64,000 bases of DNA, taken from Spongiibacter pelagi (lineage in GTDB: Bacteria > Pseudomonadota > Gammaproteobacteria > Pseudomonadales > Spongiibacteraceae). Both the position numbers and the translations under genes were made by a program. The stretch lies in the NCBI RefSeq assembly GCF_014705705.1, contig NZ_JACXLD010000001.1:62001-126000 (forward strand). The letters are read 5' to 3'. The notes under the pieces are model-generated. The model searched no databases. It saw only the letters and a list, made by a program, of their open reading frames with translations, and was not told where the DNA came from. Shown here in pieces: positions 1 through 11,856 of this stretch. The number at the start of each line of letters is the position of its first letter. Positions within the stretch are counted from its first letter, which is position 1.

Positions 1-3040
<3,040 letters not shown>

Positions 3041-3071
3041 TTTCTTGTACCTGTAATACTAAGGCTGTTGA

Positions 3072-3656
3072 ATGAACAAGCGCCCTTCGCGACGCGATGA
3101 AATCCTGCAATCCCTAGCCACTATGCTGGAATCCCAGCCCGGTGGCCGCATTACTACCGCCAAGCTGGCGGCGGAAGTTGGCGTCTCGGAAGCCGCTCTC
3201 TATCGCCATTTTCCCAGCAAGGCGAAAATGTTTGAGGGCTTGATCGAGTTTGTTGAAGAAGCGATTTTTAGCCGAGTGAAAATCATCCTCAGCGAAGAAG
3301 GTCAGGCTATTCAGCAAGTTGCCAAAATTTTGCATTTGGTACTGGCATTTACTGAACGCAACCCCGGCATTACGCGCATTTTTAACGGCGACGCCCTCGC
3401 CGGTGAACACGAGCGACTGCGCGCCCGAGTCGTACAGTTTTACGACCGCCTGGAAACCCAGCTAAAGCAAATTCTGCGCGAAGCGGAATTGCGTGAAGGA
3501 TTGCGCACCCGCATTACCGTAAACAGCACTGCCAATCTGTTAATCGCGGCGACGGAAGGACGAATTGGGCAATTTGTGCGCAGTGAATTTAAACGTCGCC
3601 CTACTGAGAACTGGGACGAGCAGTGGGAATTTTTGGCAGAGCAAATCTTTCGTTGA
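3072..3656 (+). CDS. slmA: Nucleoid occlusion factor SlmA (TetR family)
   Basis: DNA-binding inhibitor of FtsZ assembly that keeps division away from the nucleoid. The 194-residue protein has a TetR-type helix-turn-helix at residues 25-50 ([23 protein letters not shown]), the first two helices after an [10 protein letters not shown] leader, and a helical dimerisation domain ending in WEFLAEQIF, all typical for SlmA. Its position after argB matches Pseudomonas and relatives. The next gene is convergent. Confidence 0.95.
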   Translation: MNKRPSRRDEILQSLATMLESQPGGRITTAKLAAEVGVSEAALYRHFPSKAKMFEGLIEFVEEAIFSRVKIILSEEGQAIQQVAKILHLVLAFTERNPGITRIFNGDALAGEHERLRARVVQFYDRLETQLKQILREAELREGLRTRITVNSTANLLIAATEGRIGQFVRSEFKRRPTENWDEQWEFLAEQIFR

Positions 3657-3672
3657 TGCGCTTTCTCGCCAA

Positions 3673-4314
3673 TTAATTACTGCGCACGCGGCGCAGCCGC
3701 GACTGCAGCTCTAGGAAACGCAGCTTGTCTTGCTCGTAGTTTTCCGCAACCGAGACCGTTTCCTCAGAGCGCTGATTTATTTGCATTTCCATGGTGCTGA
3801 TTTCGCGGCGCAAATCGCGGATGGTATTGGTTAAACCTTCCGGCACGCTGCGACCCTCACGCTCTAACTCAGCGGCTTCTTGTTGATTTTGAATAACCTG
3901 CCGGCGCAGCACCGTTAAATTGCTATCGAGCATAGATATGCGGACTTTCAGGTTTTTCAGGGCGCGGGCCTTGGCCACCTCAATATCCGCCACATCACTG
4001 TAGCGCAGCAGCAGCGACTCATCCCATTTGCGCAGCTTTTCTTCCGCCTCTGCGCGCGCTGCGGCAATCTCGCGCTCTCGCGCCAGTTCGCTCTTTTCTT
4101 CCTCGCTAAGCATAGGCGCAATGGTTTTTACCACACTGCCATCTACTCGAATGACATCATAGCCACGGGGAATCGCCTCTGGTGGCACTTTGCTGTCAAT
4201 AACAACATTACCCCGGCTGTCGGGGTAGCGGTAATACAGCGCCTCAGCCCATAGCGCCTGCGCGGCACAGAGAATGACTATTGTGAATAATGGTTTTACA
4301 GCCCGTAACAGCAA
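3673..4314 (-). CDS. DUF4124 domain-containing exported protein
   Basis: Function unknown. The 213-residue protein starts with a hydrophobic signal-like segment (residues 5-22, ending ALWA-EA). A DUF4124-type strand region follows (YYRYPDSRGNVVIDSKVPPEAIPRGYDVI) and then a long, charged, probably coiled-coil helix rich in Glu/Arg (residues 70-213). The first codon in frame is TTG, with GGAG six bases upstream. No ATG lies nearby in this frame. DUF4124 proteins are periplasmic or envelope proteins in Gammaproteobacteria; a partner cannot be named from this sequence. Confidence 0.75.
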   Translation of the reverse strand: MLLRAVKPLFTIVILCAAQALWAEALYYRYPDSRGNVVIDSKVPPEAIPRGYDVIRVDGSVVKTIAPMLSEEEKSELAREREIAAARAEAEEKLRKWDESLLLRYSDVADIEVAKARALKNLKVRISMLDSNLTVLRRQVIQNQQEAAELEREGRSVPEGLTNTIRDLRREISTMEMQINQRSEETVSVAENYEQDKLRFLELQSRLRRVRSN

Positions 4315-4358
4315 AGGTGACTCCGTTCATTTATGGTGCTTTGGCAGCACTAGCCTAA

Positions 4359-5003
4359 TCAAACAGCGTACTGTTCCCGATAGGCAGTAATTTTGTTCAG
4401 GAGTTCCTTGTCCTCCCGGTTATTGTGCAAATATTGCACAATATTTTCCAAGCCGACAATGCTCACTACCTGCAAACCTTGCTCTGCTTCTAATTCTTGA
4501 ATCGCAGACCGCGCACCTTGTCCGCGCTCTTGGCGATCCAAGCCAATTGCTACACCGGCCACTTCTGCCCCTGCCCCTTCGATCATGGCAATGGCTTCGC
4601 GTATAGCGGTGCCGGCGGTAATCACATCATCAATAATCAGCACCCGCCCTTTTAGCGGCCCGCCAACCAATACGCCGCCCTCGCCGTGGTCTTTAGCTTC
4701 TTTACGATTGTAGACAAAGGGCAGATCTCGTCCGTGATGCTCCGCCAGCGCGCAGGCAGTGGCCGCCGCTAGCGGAATACCTTTATAGGCAGGCCCAAAC
4801 AACACATCAAATTCCAAACCCGAATCAACAATAGCATCGGCGTAACACCGGCTCAGCGCCGACAACGATCCACCGCTGGCAAATTTACCGGCATTGAAAA
4901 AATACGGGCTAACTCGACCAGACTTAAGGGTGAATTCGCCAAAACACAGGGCCTCGACCTGAATCGCCTGTTCAATAAATTTCTGTTGGTAAGGTTTAAT
5001 CAC
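4359..5003 (-). CDS. pyrE: Orotate phosphoribosyltransferase PyrE
   Basis: Transfers phosphoribose from PRPP to orotate, forming OMP in pyrimidine synthesis. The frame is open upstream to 5114, but family members begin close to [10 protein letters not shown], so a GTG start at 5003 (MIKPYQQKF, 214 residues) with GAGAG upstream is chosen over the longer form. Visible signatures are [16 protein letters not shown] near the N-terminus and the PRPP loop [17 protein letters not shown]. It is divergent from crc with about 240 bases between the starts, the same pyrE/crc pairing as in Pseudomonas. Confidence 0.93.
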   Translation of the reverse strand: MIKPYQQKFIEQAIQVEALCFGEFTLKSGRVSPYFFNAGKFASGGSLSALSRCYADAIVDSGLEFDVLFGPAYKGIPLAAATACALAEHHGRDLPFVYNRKEAKDHGEGGVLVGGPLKGRVLIIDDVITAGTAIREAIAMIEGAGAEVAGVAIGLDRQERGQGARSAIQELEAEQGLQVVSIVGLENIVQYLHNNREDKELLNKITAYREQYAV

Positions 5004-5164
5004 AATGCGGGCTCTCAACTGCGCTAGCGGGAAAATTGGCATATTGTAGCTGGCAATGCCGCAATCATCAGCCAACAGTGGCGCTTTTCTGCAAAATAGC
5101 GCTGTAGCGCCCATGACAAGGGTCTAAGTTGTGCGATAATGGCGCCCAACTAAAAAGAACAACC

Positions 5165-5220
5165 CTCTAGAATGCGATTTCTAATTCCACCCGCTATTGT
5201 CTGAGTTAGCGGTTCTAGAG
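5165..5220. promoter_or_regulatory. Inverted repeat in the pyrE-crc intergenic region
   Basis: CTCTAGAA at 5165-5172 is repeated in inverted orientation as TTCTAGAG at 5213-5220, 40 bases apart, just upstream of crc. It could be an operator or a loop in the crc leader. The role is inference. Confidence 0.35.
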
Positions 5221-5243
5221 TGAAATCTTGAAATGGAAAATAC

Positions 5244-6020
5244 ATGAGAATTATCAGCTTCTGCGCTGACAGCATTGTGGATGCTGCAGAGAAAGGTTTT
5301 TTCGACTGGGTCACAAACCAGGACGCTGACATCATCTGCATTCAGAATCTGGGCATTGCCGAATATAAATTGCGCGACGATGTGTACTTTCCGCGCGACT
5401 ACAATCCCTATTTCTTCGATTCTGCCGACGGTAAAAGCAACGGTGTTGCGATTTACTGCCGCCAATTGCCCAAGGCGATTATGACCGGCTTGGGTTTTCT
5501 CGATTTCGATATGGAAGGTCGCTATATTCAGGCGGACTTCGACAATATCAGTATCGGCTCCCTGCTCGCGCCCAGCGCCAGCAACGATGCCGAGCAGATG
5601 CGTAAAAATCAGTTCTTCGATCAATACCTGAATCACCTGCACAAAGTGCGCAACAAGCGCCGTGATTTCGTGATCTGCGGCAACTGGAATATCGCCCATA
5701 AAAGCGTGGACATTCAGGACAAAAAAGCCAACCACGGCGTATCCGGTGGTCTGCCTGAAGAACAGCAATGGCTAGACCGCCTGTTCCGCGAAGAACAGTA
5801 TGCCGATGCCTTCCGCATGGTGAATAACGATGCCGACGAGTTTAGCTGGTGGCCCGATGGCGGCCAGGAAAAAAACGGCTGGCGCGTGGATTACCAGATC
5901 GTATCAGAACGCATTAAGCAGAAAGTGGAATACGGCGCCCTGTACACCGTGCAGCAATTTGGCAGCCACGCCCCACTGATAATGGACTACGACTTCGAAC
6001 TGCCAGACAGCGGTTTTTAA
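5244..6020 (+). CDS. crc: Crc-like protein, exonuclease III fold without catalytic residues
   Basis: Member of the exonuclease III/endonuclease-phosphatase fold, most like Pseudomonas Crc, which works with Hfq in catabolite repression of translation. The 258-residue length fits. Where active ExoIII has LQE, this protein has CIQN, so the metal-binding Glu is replaced. The GDxN motif reads GNWN, and the C-terminal SDH motif reads GSHAP. These three changes argue against nuclease activity, as known for Crc. The position between pyrE and rph matches pseudomonads. A rho-independent terminator follows 8 bases after the stop. Confidence 0.88.
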   Translation: MRIISFCADSIVDAAEKGFFDWVTNQDADIICIQNLGIAEYKLRDDVYFPRDYNPYFFDSADGKSNGVAIYCRQLPKAIMTGLGFLDFDMEGRYIQADFDNISIGSLLAPSASNDAEQMRKNQFFDQYLNHLHKVRNKRRDFVICGNWNIAHKSVDIQDKKANHGVSGGLPEEQQWLDRLFREEQYADAFRMVNNDADEFSWWPDGGQEKNGWRVDYQIVSERIKQKVEYGALYTVQQFGSHAPLIMDYDFELPDSGF

Positions 6021-6027
6021 ACGACAA

Positions 6028-6050
6028 AGGGCGCCCTAAGCGCCCTTTTT
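6028..6050 (+). terminator. Rho-independent terminator after crc
   Basis: AGGGCGC at 6028-6034 pairs with GCGCCCT at 6040-6046 around a 5-base loop, followed directly by a T run. It lies between convergent crc and rph. Confidence 0.85.
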
Positions 6051-6081
6051 ATTGTCCGCCAGTTACCGCGGCCATCACACT

Positions 6082-6801
6082 TTAAGAATTCAAAGCCTGC
6101 TGCTGCGCTTCAATCAATTCGGCAATGCCTTTCTCCGCCAAATCCAGCATCGCATTCATTTCAGTGCGGCTAAACGTGACGCCTTCAGCGGTACCCTGCA
6201 CCTCAATCATGCCACCGCTGGCATCCATCACCACATTCATATCGGTTTCTGCGGTAGAGTCTTCCGCATAATCCAGATCCAATACCGGCATACCCTGATA
6301 GACGCCCACAGAAATCGCCGCCACCATATTAAGCAGTGGATCACCGCTAATCACCCCGCGCTGTTGCAGGCTGCGAATCGCATCGACCATAGCGATACAG
6401 GCGCCGGTAATGGATGCCGTACGCGTGCCGCCATCGGCCTGAATCACATCGCAATCGAGGGTAATGGTATTTTCGCCAAGCGCTTTTAGATCAACTGCCG
6501 CCCGCAAAGAGCGACCAATCAAACGCTGAATCTCCTGAGTGCGGCCCGACTGTTTTCCCCGCGCCGCTTCCCTATCCATACGGCTACCCGTGGAGCGCGG
6601 CAACATCCCGTATTCAGCGGTAATCCAGCCCTGTCCTTTACCTTTCAAAAAGCGCGGCACTGAATCTTCTACCGAGGCCGTGCAAATCACCTTGGTATTA
6701 CCCATTTCAATCAACACTGAACCCTCAGCATGACAGGTGTAATTACGCGTGATGGTTACAAGGCGTTTTTCATTAGCTTGGCGTTGGCTGGGGCGAGACA
6801 T
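6082..6801 (-). CDS. rph: Ribonuclease PH
   Basis: Phosphorolytic 3'-5' exoribonuclease that trims tRNA 3' ends. The 239-residue protein begins [13 protein letters not shown] and shows the family pattern: [61 protein letters not shown] and the phosphate-binding region [23 protein letters not shown]. Length is usual for the family. It is divergent from yicC, and the rph-yicC pairing is common in Gammaproteobacteria. Confidence 0.96.
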   Translation of the reverse strand: MSRPSQRQANEKRLVTITRNYTCHAEGSVLIEMGNTKVICTASVEDSVPRFLKGKGQGWITAEYGMLPRSTGSRMDREAARGKQSGRTQEIQRLIGRSLRAAVDLKALGENTITLDCDVIQADGGTRTASITGACIAMVDAIRSLQQRGVISGDPLLNMVAAISVGVYQGMPVLDLDYAEDSTAETDMNVVMDASGGMIEVQGTAEGVTFSRTEMNAMLDLAEKGIAELIEAQQQALNS

Positions 6802-6917
6802 CGTGATTTCCTAGGTCAATAACAAAACCCGATTATACCCGCCCCAACCCGTGCTTGCTGAACCGCAACGCGAAAGGGTTTAAAATGCACCGGCATTCAC
6901 CACTATCGAGGTTTATA

Positions 6918-7784
6918 GTGTCTATCTCCAGCATGACCGCATTTGCACACCAACACACCGAATTCTCATGGGGCTCTGCAACCTGGGAGTTACGCTCGGT
7001 CAATCACCGCTACCTCGAACTCAGTTTCAAACTGCCGGATAGCTGGCGACTGCTAGAACCCAAATTAAGAGACGCCCTTCGTCAACAACTCCAGCGCGGC
7101 AAGGTGGAGTGCGCGCTGCGAATTAAACTGCGAGAGAACGACCAAGAGCTTGCGGTGAATCACGCGCTGGTCTCGCAATTAATTAATGCCAGCCGCTCGC
7201 TGGAAACACAACTTAGCGAACACAACCCCATCAATGTTCTGGACTTGCTGCGCTGGCCCGGCGTTATTCAAGCCACCGAGCTAGACAGCGAAACCCTAAG
7301 CGCAAATTTGATGGACAGCTTTGCCGAAGCCCTCGCCGAACATATTCGCGGCCGTCACCGCGAAGGCGAATCTCTGAGCGAACTGATTAACCAACGACTC
7401 GATCAAATTTCAGAAATCGTCGCCACGGTACGCCAGCGTATGCCCGACATTGTTCAGCAACAGCGAGATAAACTTTTGCAACGCATTGCAGAACTTAAAG
7501 TCGAACTGGACAGCAATCGCCTTGAACAAGAAATCGCCCTGATTGCGCAAAAAGCGGATATTGATGAAGAACTAGACCGCCTCAACACCCATGTTGAAGA
7601 AGTGCGCCGCGTACTAAAAAAAGGGGGCGCCTGCGGCCGCCGCCTCGACTTCCTGATGCAAGAACTGAACAGAGAAGCCAACACCCTGTCCTCTAAATCT
7701 GTGGTCGCAGACAACACTCAGGCGGCAGTGGAGTTGAAAGTGCTAATTGAACAAATGCGCGAGCAGATTCAAAACATCGAATAG
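6918..7784 (+). CDS. yicC: YicC family endoribonuclease, island insertion site at its 3' end
   Basis: YicC proteins are metal-dependent endoribonucleases linked to stress and sRNA turnover. The 288-residue form starts at GTG 6918 (MSISSMTAFA), with GAGG upstream, matching the usual length; a longer in-frame form from 6855 is unlikely. Family hallmarks are GSATWELRSVNHRYLE near the N-terminus and ACGRRLDFLMQELNREANTLSSKS near the C-terminus. The last eight codons (EQIQNIE plus stop) are part of the left junction of the genomic island, so the 3' tail is probably supplied by the element. In many relatives gmk follows; here the island does. Confidence 0.95.
   Translation: MSISSMTAFAHQHTEFSWGSATWELRSVNHRYLELSFKLPDSWRLLEPKLRDALRQQLQRGKVECALRIKLRENDQELAVNHALVSQLINASRSLETQLSEHNPINVLDLLRWPGVIQATELDSETLSANLMDSFAEALAEHIRGRHREGESLSELINQRLDQISEIVATVRQRMPDIVQQQRDKLLQRIAELKVELDSNRLEQEIALIAQKADIDEELDRLNTHVEEVRRVLKKGGACGRRLDFLMQELNREANTLSSKSVVADNTQAAVELKVLIEQMREQIQNIE
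7761..7784 (+). other. attL: left junction of the island, at the yicC stop
   Basis: These 24 bases encode EQIQNIE-stop of yicC. The 24 bases at 28490-28513 encode the same residues and a stop, with 17 of 24 bases identical, including the first eight (GAGCAGAT). Five differences fall at third codon positions of sense codons and two fall in the stop codon. The pair brackets the integrase and all the cargo. Confidence 0.8.
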
Positions 7785-7813
7785 TTTTTTCACCCGTCCA
7801 AGAATGTCTTAGA

Positions 7814-7850
7814 AGCCCTGTTATTTGCTTGTAAATACAGGGCTTTTTTA
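7814..7850 (+). terminator. Rho-independent terminator behind yicC
   Basis: AGCCCTG at 7814-7820 pairs with CAGGGCT at 7838-7844 and is followed by a T run. It lies 30 bases inside the island, so the element appears to carry a terminator for the gene it inserts into. Confidence 0.75.
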
Positions 7851-7902
7851 TTTTCGCCGTCCAAATCGGTTTGCAGATGTCCGTTACCAACTGCCTGTTT
7901 AG

Positions 7903-8056
7903 TGGTGGGCAGAATGGTGGGCAGCCCCCTCATTTTGGCTCAATAAGCGTTTTGCGGTGAGCAAATTGGTGGGCAGTAAGTTGACCAATTTTCGCATTTA
8001 ACTCGCCACCACAACAGGTTAGCTGCTGATTCAATAAGCAAATCGGTGGTGGGCAG
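7903..8056 (+). repeat. Four TGGTGGGCA direct repeats at the left island end
   Basis: Exact copies lie at 7903, 7915, 7967 and 8048, all on the same strand, between attL and the integrase start. The first two are 12 bases apart, the same spacing as the pair at the right end (28399 and 28411). The layout fits arm-type binding sites for the integrase, which is inference from position. The 7785-8099 gap otherwise holds only the terminator. Confidence 0.7.
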
Positions 8057-8099
8057 CCATTATTGCCCCCTCCATTATTTCAGCAACTATGGAGTAAAC

Positions 8100-9350
8100 A
8101 TGGGAAAACTCACAGCAAAACAGGTTATTGCATACAGCAAAGCCGACCCAAAAAAATATTCAGATGGTGAAGGGCTATACTTTTGCGTCCGCAAACAAGG
8201 CTCGCCTTACTGGATGATCCGCTACACCACAGCCAAAGGACGACGAGAAGCAACCTTGGGGCAATTTCCTTTAATGTCGTTGGCAGACGCTCGAATTGCC
8301 GCCGCATACTTTCGAAAGGAAGTACGTGACGGCATAGATCCTCTTCTAGAAAAACAGAAAATCGAGTTACCTGACATTGAAACCGTGGATCAACTGTTCC
8401 ATGACTGGTATCGAACCGATCTTAGTCGACGACTTAAGCATCCCAAGATTCCGTATCGGGTTTACACCAAAGACATAAGCCCAGTCATTGGCATTAAGTG
8501 TATTGCTGAGGTGACCGCACGTGACGTGCGGGAGGTGCTAGAGCGCATTCGAGAAAGTAACCGCCCTACCATTGCCAACGATACCTTGATGTACATGAAG
8601 CAGCTATTTCGGCATGCGATAAAGCTCGACTTAACGCTGAACAACCCAGCCGCAGCATTTACCGTAGACGATGCCGGTGGCGTGGAGTCCAGTAAAGACA
8701 GGATGCTTAGCAAAGAGGAAATTCACTACGCCTTTAGCGTGTTTCATACCCATATCAATAGCTTTGGCCGCGACAACTACCTCGCTTGCTGCCTGTTTTT
8801 GGTATTGGGTGTACGCAAAAGCGAACTGTGCGAAGCCATGTGGCGTGAAATGGATTTAACCACAGGCGTGTGGGATCTGCCCAAAGAACGCAGCAAAACC
8901 GGCGTGCCAATCAGCATTCCCTTACCACGCCAAGCCATTGCTTGGTTTAACGAGTTGCAAATCCGCGCTTGTGGCTCACCTTATGTTTTCCCAGCCAGAC
9001 GAGCAAGCCATCGTCCACATATGGGGCCAGATACGCTAAACCGTGCCATTTCTAAGCTCTTTGGTCGCGAGCCTGGGCGCAAAAAACAGCCTCCCAATAA
9101 AATGGGCAAACTTGAACACTTCACCGTACACGATTTGCGCCGCACCTTTCGCAGCCTTGCCGCCTCTTTGGGTATTGCAGGCAACGTAGCCGAACGCTGT
9201 CTTAACCATAAGCTAAAAGGCGTTGAGGGTATCTACGACCGCCACGATTACTTTGAAGAGCGCCGAATTGCCCATCAAACCGTGGCTGATGTGGTTGAAC
9301 CATTGGTGAACTTTGAGCCCGCTTCACAACACCACACAGGAGGGCGCTAA
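8100..9350 (+). CDS. int: Tyrosine recombinase/integrase, P4-like
   Basis: Site-specific recombinase expected to integrate and excise the island at yicC. The 416-residue protein has the N-terminal DUF4102-type region (KKYSDGEGLYFCVRKQGSPYWMIRYTTAKGRREATLGQFPLMSLADAR), a SAM-like core-binding domain, and a catalytic domain with VLGVRKSELCEAMW (first Arg), FTVHDLRRTFRSLAA (HxxR) and the C-terminal LNHKLKGVEGIYDRHDY with the nucleophile Tyr. The start at 8100 with GGAG upstream is preferred over an in-frame ATG at 8046, which lies in the repeat region. It is the first gene inside attL. Confidence 0.95.
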   Translation: MGKLTAKQVIAYSKADPKKYSDGEGLYFCVRKQGSPYWMIRYTTAKGRREATLGQFPLMSLADARIAAAYFRKEVRDGIDPLLEKQKIELPDIETVDQLFHDWYRTDLSRRLKHPKIPYRVYTKDISPVIGIKCIAEVTARDVREVLERIRESNRPTIANDTLMYMKQLFRHAIKLDLTLNNPAAAFTVDDAGGVESSKDRMLSKEEIHYAFSVFHTHINSFGRDNYLACCLFLVLGVRKSELCEAMWREMDLTTGVWDLPKERSKTGVPISIPLPRQAIAWFNELQIRACGSPYVFPARRASHRPHMGPDTLNRAISKLFGREPGRKKQPPNKMGKLEHFTVHDLRRTFRSLAASLGIAGNVAERCLNHKLKGVEGIYDRHDYFEERRIAHQTVADVVEPLVNFEPASQHHTGGR

Positions 9351-9351
9351 C

Positions 9352-9690
9352 ATGCAATTTATGATGCGACTTGCCCCCATTACCTTTCCAATCACCATGC
9401 TGGCAGGGCTTGGTTGGTGTATTGGCATTGCCTTACTCGAACAACCTCATGGTATAGGCTACGCACTTACTCGGCATTGCCTGATGGTATTCGTGGTACT
9501 CGCTCCTTGGTTGATGCTAAAGCTCATGTTCTACGTGATTGTCAGTTTAGGACGCAAACTGGGGCTCATCCCGCCTGCACGTCCAACGCACAGTTTGGGG
9601 TATGAAGAATCACTCTATTGGTTCAGAGTATTGGCCTTTTTCGATGGCAAACGCAGCCGCATGCCGAAAAGGCCCATCAGGCGAAACTAA
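9352..9690 (+). CDS. Small membrane protein of unknown function
   Basis: The 112-residue protein is not recognised. It has two clear hydrophobic stretches (about residues 8-28 and 40-65) with a basic, arginine-rich tail ending KRPIRRN, so an inner-membrane protein with a cytoplasmic tail is likely. A strong AGGAGGG lies before the ATG at 9352, one base after the integrase stop, so it is probably translated from the integrase transcript. Small membrane proteins next to integrases are common in this kind of island. Confidence 0.6.
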   Translation: MQFMMRLAPITFPITMLAGLGWCIGIALLEQPHGIGYALTRHCLMVFVVLAPWLMLKLMFYVIVSLGRKLGLIPPARPTHSLGYEESLYWFRVLAFFDGKRSRMPKRPIRRN

Positions 9691-10502
9691 CAAGCCCCCA
9701 TTTGCTCACTTACCGTGGGCAGTTGGGGCAATGGGGCAACACTTGATACACCAAGCTTTAGAGGGAGAATAAGAGGAAAGCAAACTGCCCCAAGGAATGG
9801 GGCAATTGGGGCTTTGATTGACAAAATAGGTCACTAAACATAATCTTCAAGCCAATATGGCCGACGCCTCTGCATTTCTGTACGCGTCGGTTCTCATTTC
9901 GCCTTGTCACTATTCAGCCATTGCTTTTCCTACCGATAGCTCGCTTACAAAATACCACACCCAGCTTTAAGCTAAATCAACCAACCCAATTACTTACTTT
10001 GATCAGCTGATGCAATCCCCCCTAGGCGTCATTTGCTAATCCATGAGTTTCAACAGCCGCCACACACTTCCCCATGCCTTTACCCCCATACGCCAAAACC
10101 ACTATCCGTTTGGCTTTTGGATCGAAACGCCAAACAGGGAAATTAGCCCATTTACTGTTTGGCTTCTCGATTGAAATCCAACGCTGGTAGGCCTTGCCAT
10201 TACTGGCTCAAAGCAAGGTTTGGCACTTTTTTCGCCCTAAACCAACCTCGGCATCAAAGTACAAACCGTTTGATTTTTTAAACCCAGAATGCAAACGATC
10301 GTTTGGCGTCTCGATTTTTTTGCACTAGTTGAATGCCGCCAAACAGAGCCGCATTGGACGATATATTTCAATCAGTTAGCCGCGCACAGGTCATCATAAA
10401 AAACCGATTTGACTGGTGAGTTTGATGGCCATTTCTTTCATCTAATTCACCACCGCGTCTGCACCCGACGACTGAAAATAGATGGCATGAAAAACCAACA
10501 AG
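9691..10502. other. Long non-coding stretch of the island with repeats and a hairpin
   Basis: No credible gene is seen in these 812 bases. The first part has several GGGGCAA/GCCCC words (near 9724, 9732, 9788 and 9798-9812). A 7-base-pair hairpin lies at 9861-9890 (CCGACGC pairing with GCGTCGG). The second part holds the GTTTGGC boxes described separately. It could contain the transfer origin or a replication or regulatory region of the element; this is inference from its repeat content. Confidence 0.5.
10108..10344. repeat. Cluster of six GTTTGGC boxes, some extended
   Basis: Forward copies start at 10108, 10157, 10218 and 10301; reverse copies (GCCAAAC) lie at 10129-10135 and 10338-10344. 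The copies at 10108, 10157 and 10301 and the reverse copy at 10129 extend into a common pattern of GTTTGGC, then a T-rich tetramer, then GAT. The 10108 and 10129 copies form an inverted repeat around GGATC. Seven-base words repeated six times in 240 bases are not expected by chance. Confidence 0.6.
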
Positions 10503-11204
10503 GTGATAAGTGACGTGTTATGGGCAAGTGCTAACGATTGGGATAGAGAATGGATACAGCAGGTGGTCACTTTACTGGTTGGGCATGGCGCGTTTACCCT
10601 CTACCCAGAATTAAGCCAGTGCGATAATGCCGCCGAACGTTTAACCCGCTGGCTGACCTATCAGTTACCGCGCATTAAACAAGCGCATCCAGGCTGCCCG
10701 ATTCACCAATGGCTAAATAGCATTGGCGCACAAGTGATCGTAGAAAAATGGCAAAGCTCTGAGCAATGGCCAAATCTGTATTGGCTACCTTTACCTGAGG
10801 TTGAAGGCCACGCGCAAGGCGGGTTGGTTTTGTTACCAGCACATTTGTTACCGACAAATAGGGATGGCAAGATTCAAACTAGAATATTGCAAGCAAACAC
10901 GCCCGCTAACGCCTGCATCTTTTGGTGCATTTCGCCTTTATCTAAAACAGGAAAACGCGCTACCTTGCATCCCAAGCAGCAAAACCGAGCATTTTGCCTG
11001 CCCAGTTCGCCGGAGCAAATGGGCAAATCATGCACGGGGTTATTACTAAGAGGTTTGAGAAAAGAAAGCCAAAAACGAAACGGCAAAGTGGTCAGCCACC
11101 AAATCAACCTAGCGCTGCTGCACCACCTTTGTGGGCCAGAGAATGATGTGTGGATTACGAACAAATGCTTTGTTAACGAGAACGAAACTCAACAACAAGG
11201 CTAA
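10503..11204 (+). CDS. Hypothetical protein
   Basis: Not recognised. The frame starts with GTG (MISDVLWASANDWDREW) after a weak AAGG, and gives 233 residues. The N-terminal 130 residues look like a compact globular protein rich in Trp and Leu. The C-terminal 90 residues (from about ANTPANACIF) are basic and low in typical core patterns. Another frame is open over the same stretch, so a frameshifted or decayed 3' part is possible. It is the only plausible gene between the non-coding repeat region and the defence operon, and reads towards that operon's end. Confidence 0.4.
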   Translation: MISDVLWASANDWDREWIQQVVTLLVGHGAFTLYPELSQCDNAAERLTRWLTYQLPRIKQAHPGCPIHQWLNSIGAQVIVEKWQSSEQWPNLYWLPLPEVEGHAQGGLVLLPAHLLPTNRDGKIQTRILQANTPANACIFWCISPLSKTGKRATLHPKQQNRAFCLPSSPEQMGKSCTGLLLRGLRKESQKRNGKVVSHQINLALLHHLCGPENDVWITNKCFVNENETQQQG

Positions 11205-11322
11205 ATAGCTTGATATTTTTCATCAAGAGCACCATAATTCACCCAAGTTCTTCGGAACTGGTTGAACCTTTACCTAGTGTTTTGGTTCGTGGCTGCGCCT
11301 CAGTCGCCGTTAAGACTGGGGC

Positions 11323-11856
11323 TTATCTCCCTCCTTGTTTAGTTTCCACTAAAAAGCTAGTCCTCTTTATCCGATCAAAATAGGCTTGGTCTGCTGGAAA
11401 TGCTGTGACAAACCAATGTGGATCTCCGACCTTCCTTGGATCATCAAATACAACTACATACTTTTCTTCAACGACGACCAATGTCCTACGCTTTGCGGTT
11501 TTACCGCGATCGGTTTGACGAGATTGACTGTAACGCTGCACCGTCCCGGCTGATAGAGCCAACACTTCTTTAATCCACATTATTCGTCTAGCACGCTTTT
11601 TGGAGAAACCGCCATCGTGAATACCTGCACTGGTTCGGTAATTGGTAGACTCCGTAAAGGCATGATCAAAAGCACCCGCACCAAACTGGTAGGTTACACC
11701 ACACCAATCGGTAAACACTCTGGCATTGCCATTTTCATCATGAACATAATTTTCCAGATATACCTGACGGTATTTCTCAATCAGCTCGTCTTCGCTATCG
11801 GCTTTTAACCGCAATTGCGGCCACAGACTTTCTGTCACTGCTATCGTCCCTGCCAA
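11323..11856 (-). CDS. Possible PBECR-like nuclease/toxin-fold protein
   Basis: Last gene of the minus-strand defence run. The 177-residue protein ends in LVVVEEKYVVVFDDPRKVGDPHWFVTAF followed by YFDRIKRTS, a pattern that recalls the phage Barnase-EndoU-ColicinE5/D-RelE (PBECR) nuclease fold. That assignment is by eye and tentative. It overlaps the preceding DUF3800 gene by 16 bases, so the two are translationally linked. An RNA-directed activity in the defence cluster would fit, but no catalytic residue can be named with confidence. It may also be a plain accessory protein. Confidence 0.45.
   Translation of the reverse strand: MAGTIAVTESLWPQLRLKADSEDELIEKYRQVYLENYVHDENGNARVFTDWCGVTYQFGAGAFDHAFTESTNYRTSAGIHDGGFSKKRARRIMWIKEVLALSAGTVQRYSQSRQTDRGKTAKRRTLVVVEEKYVVVFDDPRKVGDPHWFVTAFPADQAYFDRIKRTSFLVETKQGGR

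Noticed and set aside
7785-8099. A tRNA or tmRNA as the island's insertion target
   Set aside because: No tRNA-like fold or CCA end is present at either border; the matching sequences are yicC 3' ends.
10108-10344. CRISPR array
   Set aside because: The repeated units are short, in both orientations and irregularly spaced, and no cas gene is present.
10801-11049. Alternative plus-strand frame within the hypothetical gene at 10503
   Set aside because: No start signal and no recognisable pattern; noted only because a frameshift in the 3' half of the longer frame cannot be excluded.
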